Below the pieces are notes generated by a model. The model was given only the letters and a program-made list of their open reading frames with translations, was not told the DNA's origin and searched no databases. A stretch of 64,000 bases of DNA. Origin: Candidatus Cloacimonadota bacterium. Its GTDB lineage: Bacteria > Cloacimonadota > Cloacimonadia > Cloacimonadales > TCS61. Made by a program: the position numbers and the translations under genes. The stretch is from the NCBI GenBank assembly GCA_021734835.1, contig JAIPIH010000006.1, forward strand, positions 62,001 through 126,000, written 5' to 3'. Each line of letters begins with the position of its first letter. The first letter of the stretch is position 1. Below, in pieces: positions 1-10,240 of the stretch.

Positions 1-1724
1 AGATAATTCATTTTGAAAAAAATTCATTGGATATAGATGCTGGTATTATCCGGCTGGCAGAAGGCTCTTTCGGGGGGAAAGGACGGGGAATAGCTTTTCT
101 AAATTCACTTTTTGTAGCGATGGATTTGGAAAGCAAATATGACAATGTTAATGTCAAAATACCGCGGACTTTTATTGTTGGTACAAGCGAATATGATAAA
201 TTTATTGAATCAAATAGATTAAATTCTTCACAATTAAGTAATAAAACTGATCAACAAATAAAGGAAAAATTTATCACCTGTGAACTTTCCAAAGAGTTAA
301 ATAAAATTTTATCTGACTTCACTAAGAGAATTAAATATCCAATTGCAATTCGATCTTCGGGACTTTTAGAAGATTCTCAATCTCAACCCTTTGCTGGTAT
401 CTATGAGACTTATATGCTCCCAAACAATAATAAGAACAGCAAAATTAGATTAGTTCAAATTCAAAATGCAATTAAACTTGTTTTTGCCTCGGTTTTTCTG
501 GAGAAAGCAAGAAAGTATCTTGAAAGCATAAATTACACACTTGAAGAAGAAAAAATGGCTGTTATCATACAAGAGTGTGTTGGTGAGGAAGTTGATGGAT
601 ACTATTATCCTAGTATATCAGGAGTAGGGCAATCCTATAATTTCTATCCACCTGCAGATATGAAACACAGTGATGGTATTGCAGCTCTGGCTGTAGGCTT
701 AGGCAGAGTAGTTGTGGATGGTGAAAGTGTGATGCGCTTCTGCCCGAAATATCCCAGAATAGATTTAATGAAACCTGCAGATATGGTAGCAAATACTCAA
801 AAATATTTTTATGCGGTGGACTTTTCTTATAAAGAGCAGGATATCATTACTAATGAAGATTCATTTATTAAGAAAATCGATATATCAAATGATTATTTAG
901 AGAAACACTTTAAACAACTCACTTCAGTTTGGGATTATCAGAATAATCGTTTTCTGGAAGGGAATATTGCTTCCGGTCCGCGAGTACTGACGTTTCGTAA
1001 TCTACTATATTACAATAAAATACCGTTAGCAGAAATCCTGCGAGATTTGTTAGAAATCGGGGAAGTATCATTTGGAGTACCGGTTGAAATCGAATTTGCT
1101 GTTGAATTTAAAAAAGGCAGAAACAAGCATCATGCAGAATTTAATCTTCTACAGGTCAGGCCATTATCAGTTAATCGGGAAAATATCAAAGTCAAACTGG
1201 ATACCCTCAACAGGAATGAACTTCTGATGCTTACTTCAAAAGGTATGGGAAACGGAGTTTTTAAAAATATCAAAGATATTGTTTATATTGATCCGGATAA
1301 ATTTGATAATACGCAGACTATGCAAATTGTTGATGAAATTAGTCAAATCAATAATCATTTACAACGGGTACAGCGTGAATTTATCTTGATAGGACCAGGC
1401 CGCTGGGGAACTCGTGACAGATTTCTGGGAATACCTGTACGTTGGGAACAGATCAATAAAGCGCGAATAATTGTGGAAGCCAGTTTGAAAAACTTTTCGG
1501 TGGAAGCTTCTCAAGGAAGTCATTTCTTTCACAATTTGGTTGCTATGAATGCTTGTTACTTCACTGTTTCCCATACATCAGACATTGATTTTATTGATTG
1601 GGATTGGTTGAAACTGCAGCCTTCTAAACAGAAGGGAAAATACGTTTTTCATGTGATATTGGAGCATCCTATCGTAGTGAAGACAGATGGTAAAACCGGG
1701 TATGCAACTGTATCTAAATCCTAA
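1..1724 (+). CDS. PEP/pyruvate-binding (PPDK_N) domain protein, 5' end outside the window
   Basis: The reading frame (first full codon at base 3) is open to the left edge, so the TTG at 27 is not a convincing start and the protein probably begins upstream. The visible 573 or so residues contain the ATP-grasp-like PPDK_N fold: SFGGKGRG, then AIRSSGLLEDS followed by QPFAGIYETYM, and an acidic EIEFAVEF stretch before LLQVRPLS. The C-terminal third has LIGPGRWGTRD and SQGSHFFHN. No swivelling phosphohistidine domain and no PEP-binding TIM barrel follow, so this is not a complete PEP synthase or pyruvate phosphate dikinase. From memory, relatives in Bacteroidota are longer proteins with N-terminal extensions and no established function. 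It closely resembles the protein at 10237-11979. The glutamate dehydrogenase gene follows 96 bp downstream on the same strand. Binding of ATP plus pyruvate/PEP is a family expectation, not shown here. Confidence 0.85.
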   Translation, partial: IIHFEKNSLDIDAGIIRLAEGSFGGKGRGIAFLNSLFVAMDLESKYDNVNVKIPRTFIVGTSEYDKFIESNRLNSSQLSNKTDQQIKEKFITCELSKELNKILSDFTKRIKYPIAIRSSGLLEDSQSQPFAGIYETYMLPNNNKNSKIRLVQIQNAIKLVFASVFLEKARKYLESINYTLEEEKMAVIIQECVGEEVDGYYYPSISGVGQSYNFYPPADMKHSDGIAALAVGLGRVVVDGESVMRFCPKYPRIDLMKPADMVANTQKYFYAVDFSYKEQDIITNEDSFIKKIDISNDYLEKHFKQLTSVWDYQNNRFLEGNIASGPRVLTFRNLLYYNKIPLAEILRDLLEIGEVSFGVPVEIEFAVEFKKGRNKHHAEFNLLQVRPLSVNRENIKVKLDTLNRNELLMLTSKGMGNGVFKNIKDIVYIDPDKFDNTQTMQIVDEISQINNHLQRVQREFILIGPGRWGTRDRFLGIPVRWEQINKARIIVEASLKNFSVEASQGSHFFHNLVAMNACYFTVSHTSDIDFIDWDWLKLQPSKQKGKYVFHVILEHPIVVKTDGKTGYATVSKS

Positions 1725-3152
<1,428 letters not shown>

Positions 3153-3176
3153 GAATACTAACTCTACAAATAAAAT

Positions 3177-3204
3177 AAAAGCCCTCATGACGTGAGGGCT
3201 TTTT
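3177..3204. terminator. Bidirectional intrinsic terminator between gdhA and the sigma54 regulator
   Basis: GCCCTCA and TGAGGGC form a perfect 7-bp stem around a 5-nt loop (3181-3199). Flanking AAAA and TTTT runs extend the stem and provide a U-tract in both directions. It sits between the convergent ends of gdhA (stop 3152) and the response regulator (stop 3223). Confidence 0.9.
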
Positions 3205-3222
3205 ATATTCAAGTGGTTCGAA

Positions 3223-4551
3223 TCAATTATCAGGATTCAGTTTATTGTTTAATGTTTTACGGTCGATGTGCAAGATTTTTGCTGCTTTTGATTTATTATT
3301 TCCAGTGTATTCCAACACATTCTTAATATGTTCTACTTCCACCTCCCGCAAGGTTCGTTTGATATCACTCAAGCTGCTTATCTTAGATTTCATGAAATCC
3401 GGAAGGTCCGCTTTACGAATCTTCCCACATTCGTTCATGATTACCAAGCGGTGAACCAGGTTCTCCAATTCCCGCACATTTCCCGGCCAGTTATAATTGC
3501 TGAATATTCCCAATACTTCGTCCGAAAATGTTGGAACAGTTTTATTGAATTCATCCGCATATTTATGGGCAAAATGATTAGCTAAGATTAGAATATCAGT
3601 TCCTCTTTCTCGCAATGGAGGAATATTGATCGTTAACACATTTAATCGATAAAACAAGTCTTCTCTGAATTTATTTAGTTCTACAAGTTCGTAAAGATCT
3701 TTATTGGAAGCGACTATTATTCGAATATCAACTTTGTGAGGCTGATTGGAACCGACCATATAAACTTCTTTTTCTTGGATAACACGCAGCAGTTTGATCT
3801 GCATCATGATCGAGGTTTCTGAAATTTCATCTAAAAAAATTGTACCTCTATTGGCACTTTGAAAGAATCCTTCACGCGTTGTATAGGCACCAGTAAATGC
3901 ACCTTTAACATAGCCAAACAGTTCACTTTCCAACAACGTTTCGGGAATTGCTCCACAGTTAATTGGCACAAACGGCGCTGCTGCGCGAAATCCGCTGTAA
4001 TGGTTTGCTCTTGCAACCAGCTCCTTGCCTGTACCACTTTCACCGGTTATCAGAACTGTGCTGTTGATCTCAGATGCTTTTTTGATAGTTCGAAAAACTT
4101 CCTGCATTTTATCGGAATTACCGATCATACCGAATTTCTCACCATATCCAGTCTCGATTTCTCTGGCGAATTCTTGTTTATTAGCCTGCTTGGCCAAAGC
4201 TTTTTTCACAGCACTTGCAAGTTCCACATCGGTGAAAGGTTTTGTAATATAATCATCTGCACCAAGTTTTACGGCATCTACGGCAGAATCGATTGTAGGA
4301 TAGCCTGTAACGACGATGATTTCAGTATTCTTAAAATGTTCAGTAATAAAGGTTATCACATCCAAACCACTGATGTCCGGCATTTTGAGATCTGTAATGA
4401 CAAGTTCGGGTTTGATTTCATGCAAAATTTCTTTTGCCAAATCGAAATTGCCAGCTGTATAGAGCTGATATCCGGAAGTGGAAAGATTTCTTTTTATAAC
4501 ATCTCGAGTAACATTATTATCATCCAAAATTAGAATTCTTTTATCATTCAT
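3223..4551 (-). CDS. Sigma54-dependent NtrC-family response regulator
   Basis: A 442-residue transcription activator with three domains: receiver (about 1-120, phospho-acceptor Asp54 in ITDLKMPD), AAA+ sigma54-activating domain (about 140-365; Walker A GESGTGKE 170-177, GAFTGA loop 217-222, Walker B FLDE 239-242) and a C-terminal Fis-type helix-turn-helix (NKSKAAKILHIDRKTLNNKL). The ATG at 4551 has AAAGGT upstream. An in-frame TTG at 4566 overlaps the kinase stop as TTGA and would add five residues. It follows the histidine kinase gene with no gap, so the two form a two-component pair. Expected action is phosphorylation by that kinase and activation of RpoN promoters; targets are unknown, but the flanking gdh and PPDK_N genes are natural candidates. 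Confidence 0.95.
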   Translation of the reverse strand: MNDKRILILDDNNVTRDVIKRNLSTSGYQLYTAGNFDLAKEILHEIKPELVITDLKMPDISGLDVITFITEHFKNTEIIVVTGYPTIDSAVDAVKLGADDYITKPFTDVELASAVKKALAKQANKQEFAREIETGYGEKFGMIGNSDKMQEVFRTIKKASEINSTVLITGESGTGKELVARANHYSGFRAAAPFVPINCGAIPETLLESELFGYVKGAFTGAYTTREGFFQSANRGTIFLDEISETSIMMQIKLLRVIQEKEVYMVGSNQPHKVDIRIIVASNKDLYELVELNKFREDLFYRLNVLTINIPPLRERGTDILILANHFAHKYADEFNKTVPTFSDEVLGIFSNYNWPGNVRELENLVHRLVIMNECGKIRKADLPDFMKSKISSLSDIKRTLREVEVEHIKNVLEYTGNNKSKAAKILHIDRKTLNNKLNPDN

Positions 4552-4562
4552 AACTATACCTT

Positions 4563-6074
4563 TCAATTTGATTGCGGGAAGGACAGCAGGAATTTTGCTC
4601 CCTTTCCAGGTTGACTGGACACGTTGATCTCGCCGCTATGGGAGTAGATGATGCCATGAACAACCGACAGCCCTAGACCGGTGCCTTCATTCACTTTCTT
4701 GGTAGTAAAAAAGGGATGGAAGATCTTACTGATGACTGCTTTGGACATACCGATGCCGGTATCGGAGCATTCCAGAAAAACTTTTTGCTCATCATTAAAG
4801 GTCTTGATGTTTATGATGCCACCATTTGGCATTGCCTGCAGAGAGTTTACGATCAGGTTTATCAAAACTTGATGGATTTGAGATGAGTCTGCTATAATTG
4901 ACGGAATCTTTTTCTTCAGATCGAGATCGATTTTGACCATATTTTTGCGGCAGCGAGATTCCAGGAAGAAAGTTGCATTTGACACAGCTTCGTTCAGATT
5001 TAATTCCGCTCGTACCGAAGGCATCTGTCTCGCAAACAGCATTAGTTTTTTCACGACTTCTCGAGCGTGCAGGGAGGCTGAAACTATGTTTTCCAAATCA
5101 TTTTGGGCTTGATTATCTAAACTTGAATTTTTTTCTAATAATTGTGCTAATCCCAAAATGCCTGCCAACGGTTCATTGATCTCATGAGCTATGCCGGCAG
5201 ATAATTGACCTAAAGTTGCCAGCCTGTCGGCATGACGTAACTGTTTTTCCAATTGCAACCGCTCTTCTTCCGACCTTTTTTTCTCCAATAAAAAACTCAA
5301 TTCTTGAGCAATCGTTTCGATCAAACCTCTCTCTTCTTTTAAAAAAGGATTATTCGTCGACTTATTCAATTCCGGCGGATAACTCACTTCCACAAATCCA
5401 ACTTCAAGCTTATTCAGCAGGATAACAGCTTTCAAAGTCAACTCACTTTCCTCATAAACTTCTGTGCGGAACTCTTTCTTTTCGTACAATATGCGGGCTT
5501 GAGCTTGTTCTGGAAACTGCATGGCCGGAGGTAAAAGTTTAACTATCTTATCTAAAAATTCATTAACGTTCAATTCAGCAGTTTCCACCAATTTGCTAAT
5601 ACTTTGCAGACAACTCAGTTCCTTAACTCTTTCATTCAATTGATATTGCCTGAAAAGTGAACGACAGATCAAGTAGAAATGATCTACAGAATTTACCAGC
5701 ATTTTTTTTGTTAACTTAAGATTTTGCGGATTACAAGAGAGGATGTGTCCGGAAAGTTCGTCACCATAAATTATATCAACCTGTAGGCAATGATTGGGAT
5801 CAAAATCAATTTCTTTCAGTACAATGTTGGTTAATCTCGCAAAACGTTTTTGATCGTTCAGCTTATTAGTCCGGTAGTTCCAATATTCACTGGACTGACC
5901 ATTAAATGTACTTTTCAAAAAATAATCATCTATTCGTAAGATTATAACAGAATCAGTTAATTTGAGTTCTTCCGACAGGAGCTGATGAACTGCATGAATA
6001 AACTCCAAGTGATCCGATTTATGTTTGGATATATCTACTAATTTCTTTTGCAGTTCAATAGTCTGCTTCTCCAT
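4563..6074 (-). CDS. Cytosolic sensor histidine kinase with GAF-like module
   Basis: A 503-residue NtrB-like kinase without transmembrane segments. Residues 1-145 are an unrecognised sensory region. Residues 150-265 form a GAF-like module (ELSCLQSISKLVE, LLPPAMQFPE, NPFLKEERGLI). A coiled linker follows, then HisKA with His297 in GIAHEINEPLAGI, and HATPase_c with the N-box around 401-415, SDTGIGM at 437-443 and EGTGLGLS at 463-470. AGGAAGG precedes ATG 6074. The same GAF-like module occurs at the N-terminus of the giant PPDK_N protein encoded just upstream (7088-10240), which suggests a shared signal. A TTGACA lies 60 bp upstream in the gap after the phosphoesterase gene, so the pair may have its own promoter. 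The signal is not known; being soluble, it is probably intracellular. Confidence 0.93.
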   Translation of the reverse strand: MEKQTIELQKKLVDISKHKSDHLEFIHAVHQLLSEELKLTDSVIILRIDDYFLKSTFNGQSSEYWNYRTNKLNDQKRFARLTNIVLKEIDFDPNHCLQVDIIYGDELSGHILSCNPQNLKLTKKMLVNSVDHFYLICRSLFRQYQLNERVKELSCLQSISKLVETAELNVNEFLDKIVKLLPPAMQFPEQAQARILYEKKEFRTEVYEESELTLKAVILLNKLEVGFVEVSYPPELNKSTNNPFLKEERGLIETIAQELSFLLEKKRSEEERLQLEKQLRHADRLATLGQLSAGIAHEINEPLAGILGLAQLLEKNSSLDNQAQNDLENIVSASLHAREVVKKLMLFARQMPSVRAELNLNEAVSNATFFLESRCRKNMVKIDLDLKKKIPSIIADSSQIHQVLINLIVNSLQAMPNGGIINIKTFNDEQKVFLECSDTGIGMSKAVISKIFHPFFTTKKVNEGTGLGLSVVHGIIYSHSGEINVSSQPGKGAKFLLSFPQSN

Positions 6075-6236
6075 TTTAATATCCTTCCTATTATTTCAAA
6101 GGGCAAATACTAATAACGAAATATGATCTGCTTGTCAATGTATTTGGCAAGTAAGTCCGCTTGAAACACTAATGAATGATGAGATATAATAATTCAAAAT
6201 ATTGCAGTAAGGGTATTTTCAAAAAGTGAGTCGAGT

Positions 6237-7091
6237 TTATTTACTCAGCAATTTGGCATGTGATGGATCATCTAGATCTAACAGGATAATTCTGCATTCT
6301 CCATGTTCTGAAGCAGCTTGAAAAGAGTTAGTTTTACCTATTTTTTGCCTCCATTTTCCGGTAAGCCTTGTTGATTCGTGAATGTGTCCATGCAGTGTTA
6401 TATAAGGTGCTTTTAATAAAATAAAATCTTTGATAGCAATGCTGCCCACATGGATATCTAGAGGGACATGATCGATTGATTTCCCTACCAGATCCGCTCT
6501 ATCTAGATCAGTATGATAGGGGGGCGAATGGAAAAGACAAATTGTATGAGATAAGTCTTCTCCGCTAAAAAGTTCTTTTAAATCATGCTTAATTGTGTAA
6601 AAACGCAGATGAGTGGTATTCACTGGTTTACTGCGATATCCTTCTTCGGGAGAAACAGCACCGACGTCAGTGAATCGAGAGACATCATATTTCTCCCAGT
6701 CTTTATTCAAAAACGGTGTTGGTGGTACGAAAGAATAGCCCACGATCTGGAAATTTCGGAACAGATATTTTTTTTGCTGAACATAATTAATTAGTCCTCG
6801 TTCTGTAAGGTTCTCCATCTCATCTACTAAACTGAGCGGATCATCGTTTCCTAAAATAACAAAAATCTTGGGATATTTGTCTTTGAGATCGTTCTTCAAC
6901 AGCTGTAAATTATCTGTTAAATATTTCTTTAGAAAATCATTAACATCCAAACCGGCAGAAAAATTACTTTTGCCAACTAAATCTCCACCGATGAAGACTG
7001 CTTCCGGTAATTCTTGCTGGATTTTTTCAAAAAGAAAATCATAATTATCCGCAACTCCATGGAGATCGCTGGTGAAGAGAGCTTTGATCAT
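6237..7091 (-). CDS. Calcineurin-like metallophosphoesterase
   Basis: A 284-residue cytosolic hydrolase with the two-metal phosphoesterase signature in order: SDLHG (Asp9, His11), GGDLVG (Asp37), GNDD (Asn82), HSPPYH (His188) and HGHIH (His236, His238). Length fits single-domain class members that act on phosphomono- or diesters; the substrate cannot be read from the sequence. The ATG at 7091 overlaps the stop of the upstream 1050-aa PPDK_N/nucleotidyltransferase gene as ATGA, so translation is probably coupled and the two products are likely made together. That coupling makes it a candidate for undoing a nucleotidyl modification made by the upstream enzyme; this is inference only. No signal peptide is seen. 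Confidence 0.9.
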   Translation of the reverse strand: MIKALFTSDLHGVADNYDFLFEKIQQELPEAVFIGGDLVGKSNFSAGLDVNDFLKKYLTDNLQLLKNDLKDKYPKIFVILGNDDPLSLVDEMENLTERGLINYVQQKKYLFRNFQIVGYSFVPPTPFLNKDWEKYDVSRFTDVGAVSPEEGYRSKPVNTTHLRFYTIKHDLKELFSGEDLSHTICLFHSPPYHTDLDRADLVGKSIDHVPLDIHVGSIAIKDFILLKAPYITLHGHIHESTRLTGKWRQKIGKTNSFQAASEHGECRIILLDLDDPSHAKLLSK

Positions 7092-10000
7092 TTTCGTATT
7101 TCCAGTTTTTTCGCTGCATCCGTAGTTGCATTTATTTTTACTGCGAAACTGGTTTTATTCTTTATATCTTCATTTGTGATAAGATGTACATCCAAAAGTC
7201 CACCAGTTTTATAGCCTGTTTTCAGATAATTGAAATGATCAAGACAAATACTCCATCCGTCAAGCCAGGCAAGCAGTTTTTCCTTCTGTTCTGTATTGCC
7301 CTCAAAATGCACCAGCAGATCAATATCACTCGCGGGACCAGCGTTGGCATTTTTGACACTACCGAAAACATATAGAGCCTGTACCCCCAGCTCTGTAGCA
7401 CTAATTTTCTGTGCTAGATATTCGCATACCTTCAAACGCCAATACCAGTAGTCTTCAACGTGTGTTTCAAAATATTCGGTTTGATCGGATATCTGTTTCT
7501 TGATCTGTCCCGGAGTGCCAACATAACCAATAGCTTCTTCCAGATCTGCATTCATGAATATCTTTAATACTTTACCTTCGGTTTGGGTAGGAATATCTAG
7601 TACTTTCACACAATCCTGAAGATCAGTATATTCAGGTAAAATATCAGTCAGGATATTCTTAGAATACTTGAAGAATTGTGTGTTGAAAATATTATTTTTA
7701 TCGTCCGGATAAAGAGGAATATAGCGAATTTGTGCTTCTACCAGATCTTGGAAGAAATGCGTTCCAAAGGAAAGGTCCGGAACATAATTGCCTTTCTCTT
7801 TGGCAATTTCAATCAAAACTGCTGTTTTATTAATATCAGAATAGGTAACGTTGACACCCAATTTTATATCACCTTTACTACCCCAGCGGCCGGGTCCTAA
7901 AAGAACAAATTTCTTTTTGGGAAGTAACAGATTGAGCCTTCCCACACAGCGTCCCACACGACGCAACTCATCTAATGTGTTGATTTCACTGTAACTGTCG
8001 GGATCCACATACACAACATGCGAAATTTCAGGAATGTAGCCATTTGAAATGAATTTGTGAGCTGTGAAGAGGATATCTTTTTCGGGAATATCTTGAGGAA
8101 TCGGTTGGGGAACATCTTCGCGGGAGAAACTTTGAGGACGGCACTGCAAAAGATAAATATCATCATCTTTGACAGCAAATTCGATATCTACCGGTGTGTC
8201 TAATTTTGCATGCAATGTTTCTAGAATTTTGTTCATTTTTTTTAGAAAATCTGTATTCTTGATCAATTCATTGAATGTTACGACCAGATCATCATTTTCA
8301 AAATCGATATTAAACCCAGATTTTTCCTCGATACTGCTATTCTCATAAACAGAAAAAATCTGCTGATAAAGCGGGTAGTCATCTTTGCATTCTCGAATGA
8401 TCTCGGTTATAGGTTTACTTTCAAATGAATTAGTTTCCAAATTGATCAGGTCTATATTTTTAGGAGAATATTTGAGGATCTCTTCTGTCGTAATATTAAC
8501 TTTGATACCGGGTTTTGCGGGTGATGCCAACACGGGGTAGTCGTCACTTAGCCTATCCACAGCACGAGTTCCCAATCCCGGTACTATTCTTATCAATCCA
8601 TCTTTTTGCTTGATGCGGGCAGACCAGCGAAATTCGTTGTTAGAGAACGCTACTCCAGCAAAAGCTGGGAAAAAATATTTTCCGCATTTGGTACCCACTA
8701 CTTCCTGAATTAATATCGCCATTTCTTCTTTGAAATCCAAAAGTCCCCGTTCTTTACGATATTCTATCGGATCGGGTCCTACGATGGAAGCGTAAACTTC
8801 TGCGATTGCATCTTTGAGTGCGTTCAGGCGATCTTTTTTGCTACCCTGATTGGCCAGAAAAAGACTTTTATACTTTCCTGAAAATGCAGCTCCAAAACTG
8901 TCTTCCAAAAGGGAAGAGCTACGTACAATGATCGGTTGATTTTCCATGGAATCTAGTATTTGCGAAAGCCCTTTGGAAATATCGTGTGGGAAATGTGAAT
9001 TTTTGAACATCTGGATGATGTTGCCATATTCTGCCCGCACGATTTCGATATCTTTATATTTCTGCTCTACAACTTCTTCCAAATTATTGTAATGCAAGAA
9101 ATTAAGCATTGCATCTGATGTTATGTACCAAGTTTGCGGTGTCTTAATATTCTTGGTGAATTCGTGATCAGTTTCTCTTAACAGGATATTATTTGCAAAG
9201 AAAAGGCCGGTACTTTTCCCACCAAGTTTGCCATGAGAATTACTAGGGAATATTGTATGCTGCAGCACCTCATAAAAATCGTCCAGCTCGATATAATTTT
9301 TGGCGACATTGATAAATTCCAACTGATTTGTAAATAATTTTTGGATAAGAAGAACTTTTACATTCATGTAAGCATAGGGAGAGAGGCTGTCTTTATGAAG
9401 CTCCTGGCTGTGATAGCGGAATATAGAATCCTGGATCTCCGATAAGGTTGAATCACGACTTTCCAATGAAATAATTAAAAAATTCATTTTATCTTCCTGA
9501 ATCCATTTTCGAATATAATTCATCAATTCTTCATCCGAAAAATGTTGTTCGGCGATTTCCAGAATTTGATCACTCAGTTTTATAGTTTCGCCATAATCTT
9601 TTTTCTTTAATGGTACATTAATTTCAGAGCTCAATTCAATTTCTGAATGTCTGGTAGTTACACCAAAACTGGCATATATGGATTTTACCTCGTCTATTCC
9701 TATTTGATAAAGTTGGTTGAGAAGTTTTCTGGTTACACGCAGAAAGAGTTTCATATCTGTTTTCTGCAACATGGTTATGATGATTCTCCATTCACTGCGG
9801 CGAGTAGTTTCCGGAGATCTTTCTTTGAATGATCTTACAGCTAGATATGAAGATAGAATGCTGCCAACAGTTTTCAAGAGTGAATATTCTTCCTTCAAAA
9901 ATGGGTCATGATACAATTCTGGTGGAACATCGGTATAGTATATCCGGACTTCACCAAAAAGGATGTTATTTTGATGTAATGGAACTTTTTGAACATATTG

Positions 10001-10240
10001 GGTACTGGCATCTGTGGAGGTTTTATAGATTTTGTCATTGTATGCGATTTCGACAAAACATCTATCTGTGAACTGCCAACCATTAGGCAAAATATCTGCG
10101 ATTTTATTAAAAATGCTTTCCAAAGGAGAATCAAAGTCTATTAGGATATTCTCTAATTCATGTATACAATTCAGTTCTTTTTGTCTTTCTTTTAAACTTT
10201 CAAAAAGTTCATTCGATTTTTCTTCAGTCTCATCCATCAT
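7088..10240 (-). CDS. GAF-like / PPDK_N / nucleotidyltransferase fusion protein
   Basis: A 1050-residue soluble protein of unusual architecture. Residues 20-135 match the GAF-like module of the neighbouring histidine kinase (ELNCIHELENIL, ILPNGWQF, DPFLKEEYSLL). Residues 150-335 are an uncharacterised middle region. Residues 336-705 are a PEP/pyruvate-binding ATP-grasp domain (GKLGGKSTG, IIVRSSSLLEDSFG at 437-450, LLQCRPQS at 697-704). Residues 780-845 carry GPGRWGS and FGTHFFQ, as in the two sister proteins. Residues 935-1050 are a nucleotidyltransferase domain with Gly960-Ser961 and Asp972-Ile-Asp974. The phosphohistidine and TIM-barrel domains of PEP synthase are missing. ATG 10240 overlaps the upstream PPDK_N stop as ATGA, and its own stop overlaps the phosphoesterase start. 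It may transfer a nucleotide or phosphate in response to a ligand; target and chemistry are unknown. Confidence 0.9.
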   Translation of the reverse strand: MMDETEEKSNELFESLKERQKELNCIHELENILIDFDSPLESIFNKIADILPNGWQFTDRCFVEIAYNDKIYKTSTDASTQYVQKVPLHQNNILFGEVRIYYTDVPPELYHDPFLKEEYSLLKTVGSILSSYLAVRSFKERSPETTRRSEWRIIITMLQKTDMKLFLRVTRKLLNQLYQIGIDEVKSIYASFGVTTRHSEIELSSEINVPLKKKDYGETIKLSDQILEIAEQHFSDEELMNYIRKWIQEDKMNFLIISLESRDSTLSEIQDSIFRYHSQELHKDSLSPYAYMNVKVLLIQKLFTNQLEFINVAKNYIELDDFYEVLQHTIFPSNSHGKLGGKSTGLFFANNILLRETDHEFTKNIKTPQTWYITSDAMLNFLHYNNLEEVVEQKYKDIEIVRAEYGNIIQMFKNSHFPHDISKGLSQILDSMENQPIIVRSSSLLEDSFGAAFSGKYKSLFLANQGSKKDRLNALKDAIAEVYASIVGPDPIEYRKERGLLDFKEEMAILIQEVVGTKCGKYFFPAFAGVAFSNNEFRWSARIKQKDGLIRIVPGLGTRAVDRLSDDYPVLASPAKPGIKVNITTEEILKYSPKNIDLINLETNSFESKPITEIIRECKDDYPLYQQIFSVYENSSIEEKSGFNIDFENDDLVVTFNELIKNTDFLKKMNKILETLHAKLDTPVDIEFAVKDDDIYLLQCRPQSFSREDVPQPIPQDIPEKDILFTAHKFISNGYIPEISHVVYVDPDSYSEINTLDELRRVGRCVGRLNLLLPKKKFVLLGPGRWGSKGDIKLGVNVTYSDINKTAVLIEIAKEKGNYVPDLSFGTHFFQDLVEAQIRYIPLYPDDKNNIFNTQFFKYSKNILTDILPEYTDLQDCVKVLDIPTQTEGKVLKIFMNADLEEAIGYVGTPGQIKKQISDQTEYFETHVEDYWYWRLKVCEYLAQKISATELGVQALYVFGSVKNANAGPASDIDLLVHFEGNTEQKEKLLAWLDGWSICLDHFNYLKTGYKTGGLLDVHLITNEDIKNKTSFAVKINATTDAAKKLEIRK

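Noticed and set aside
1-1724. Full PEP synthase or pyruvate phosphate dikinase
   Set aside because: No swivelling phosphohistidine motif or PEP-binding TIM barrel follows the ATP-grasp part, and the same holds for the two sister proteins.
3859-4533. 224-codon open frame opposite the sigma54 regulator
   Set aside because: Shadow of a real gene with complete receiver, AAA+ and helix-turn-helix motifs; the opposite frame has no family features or start signal.
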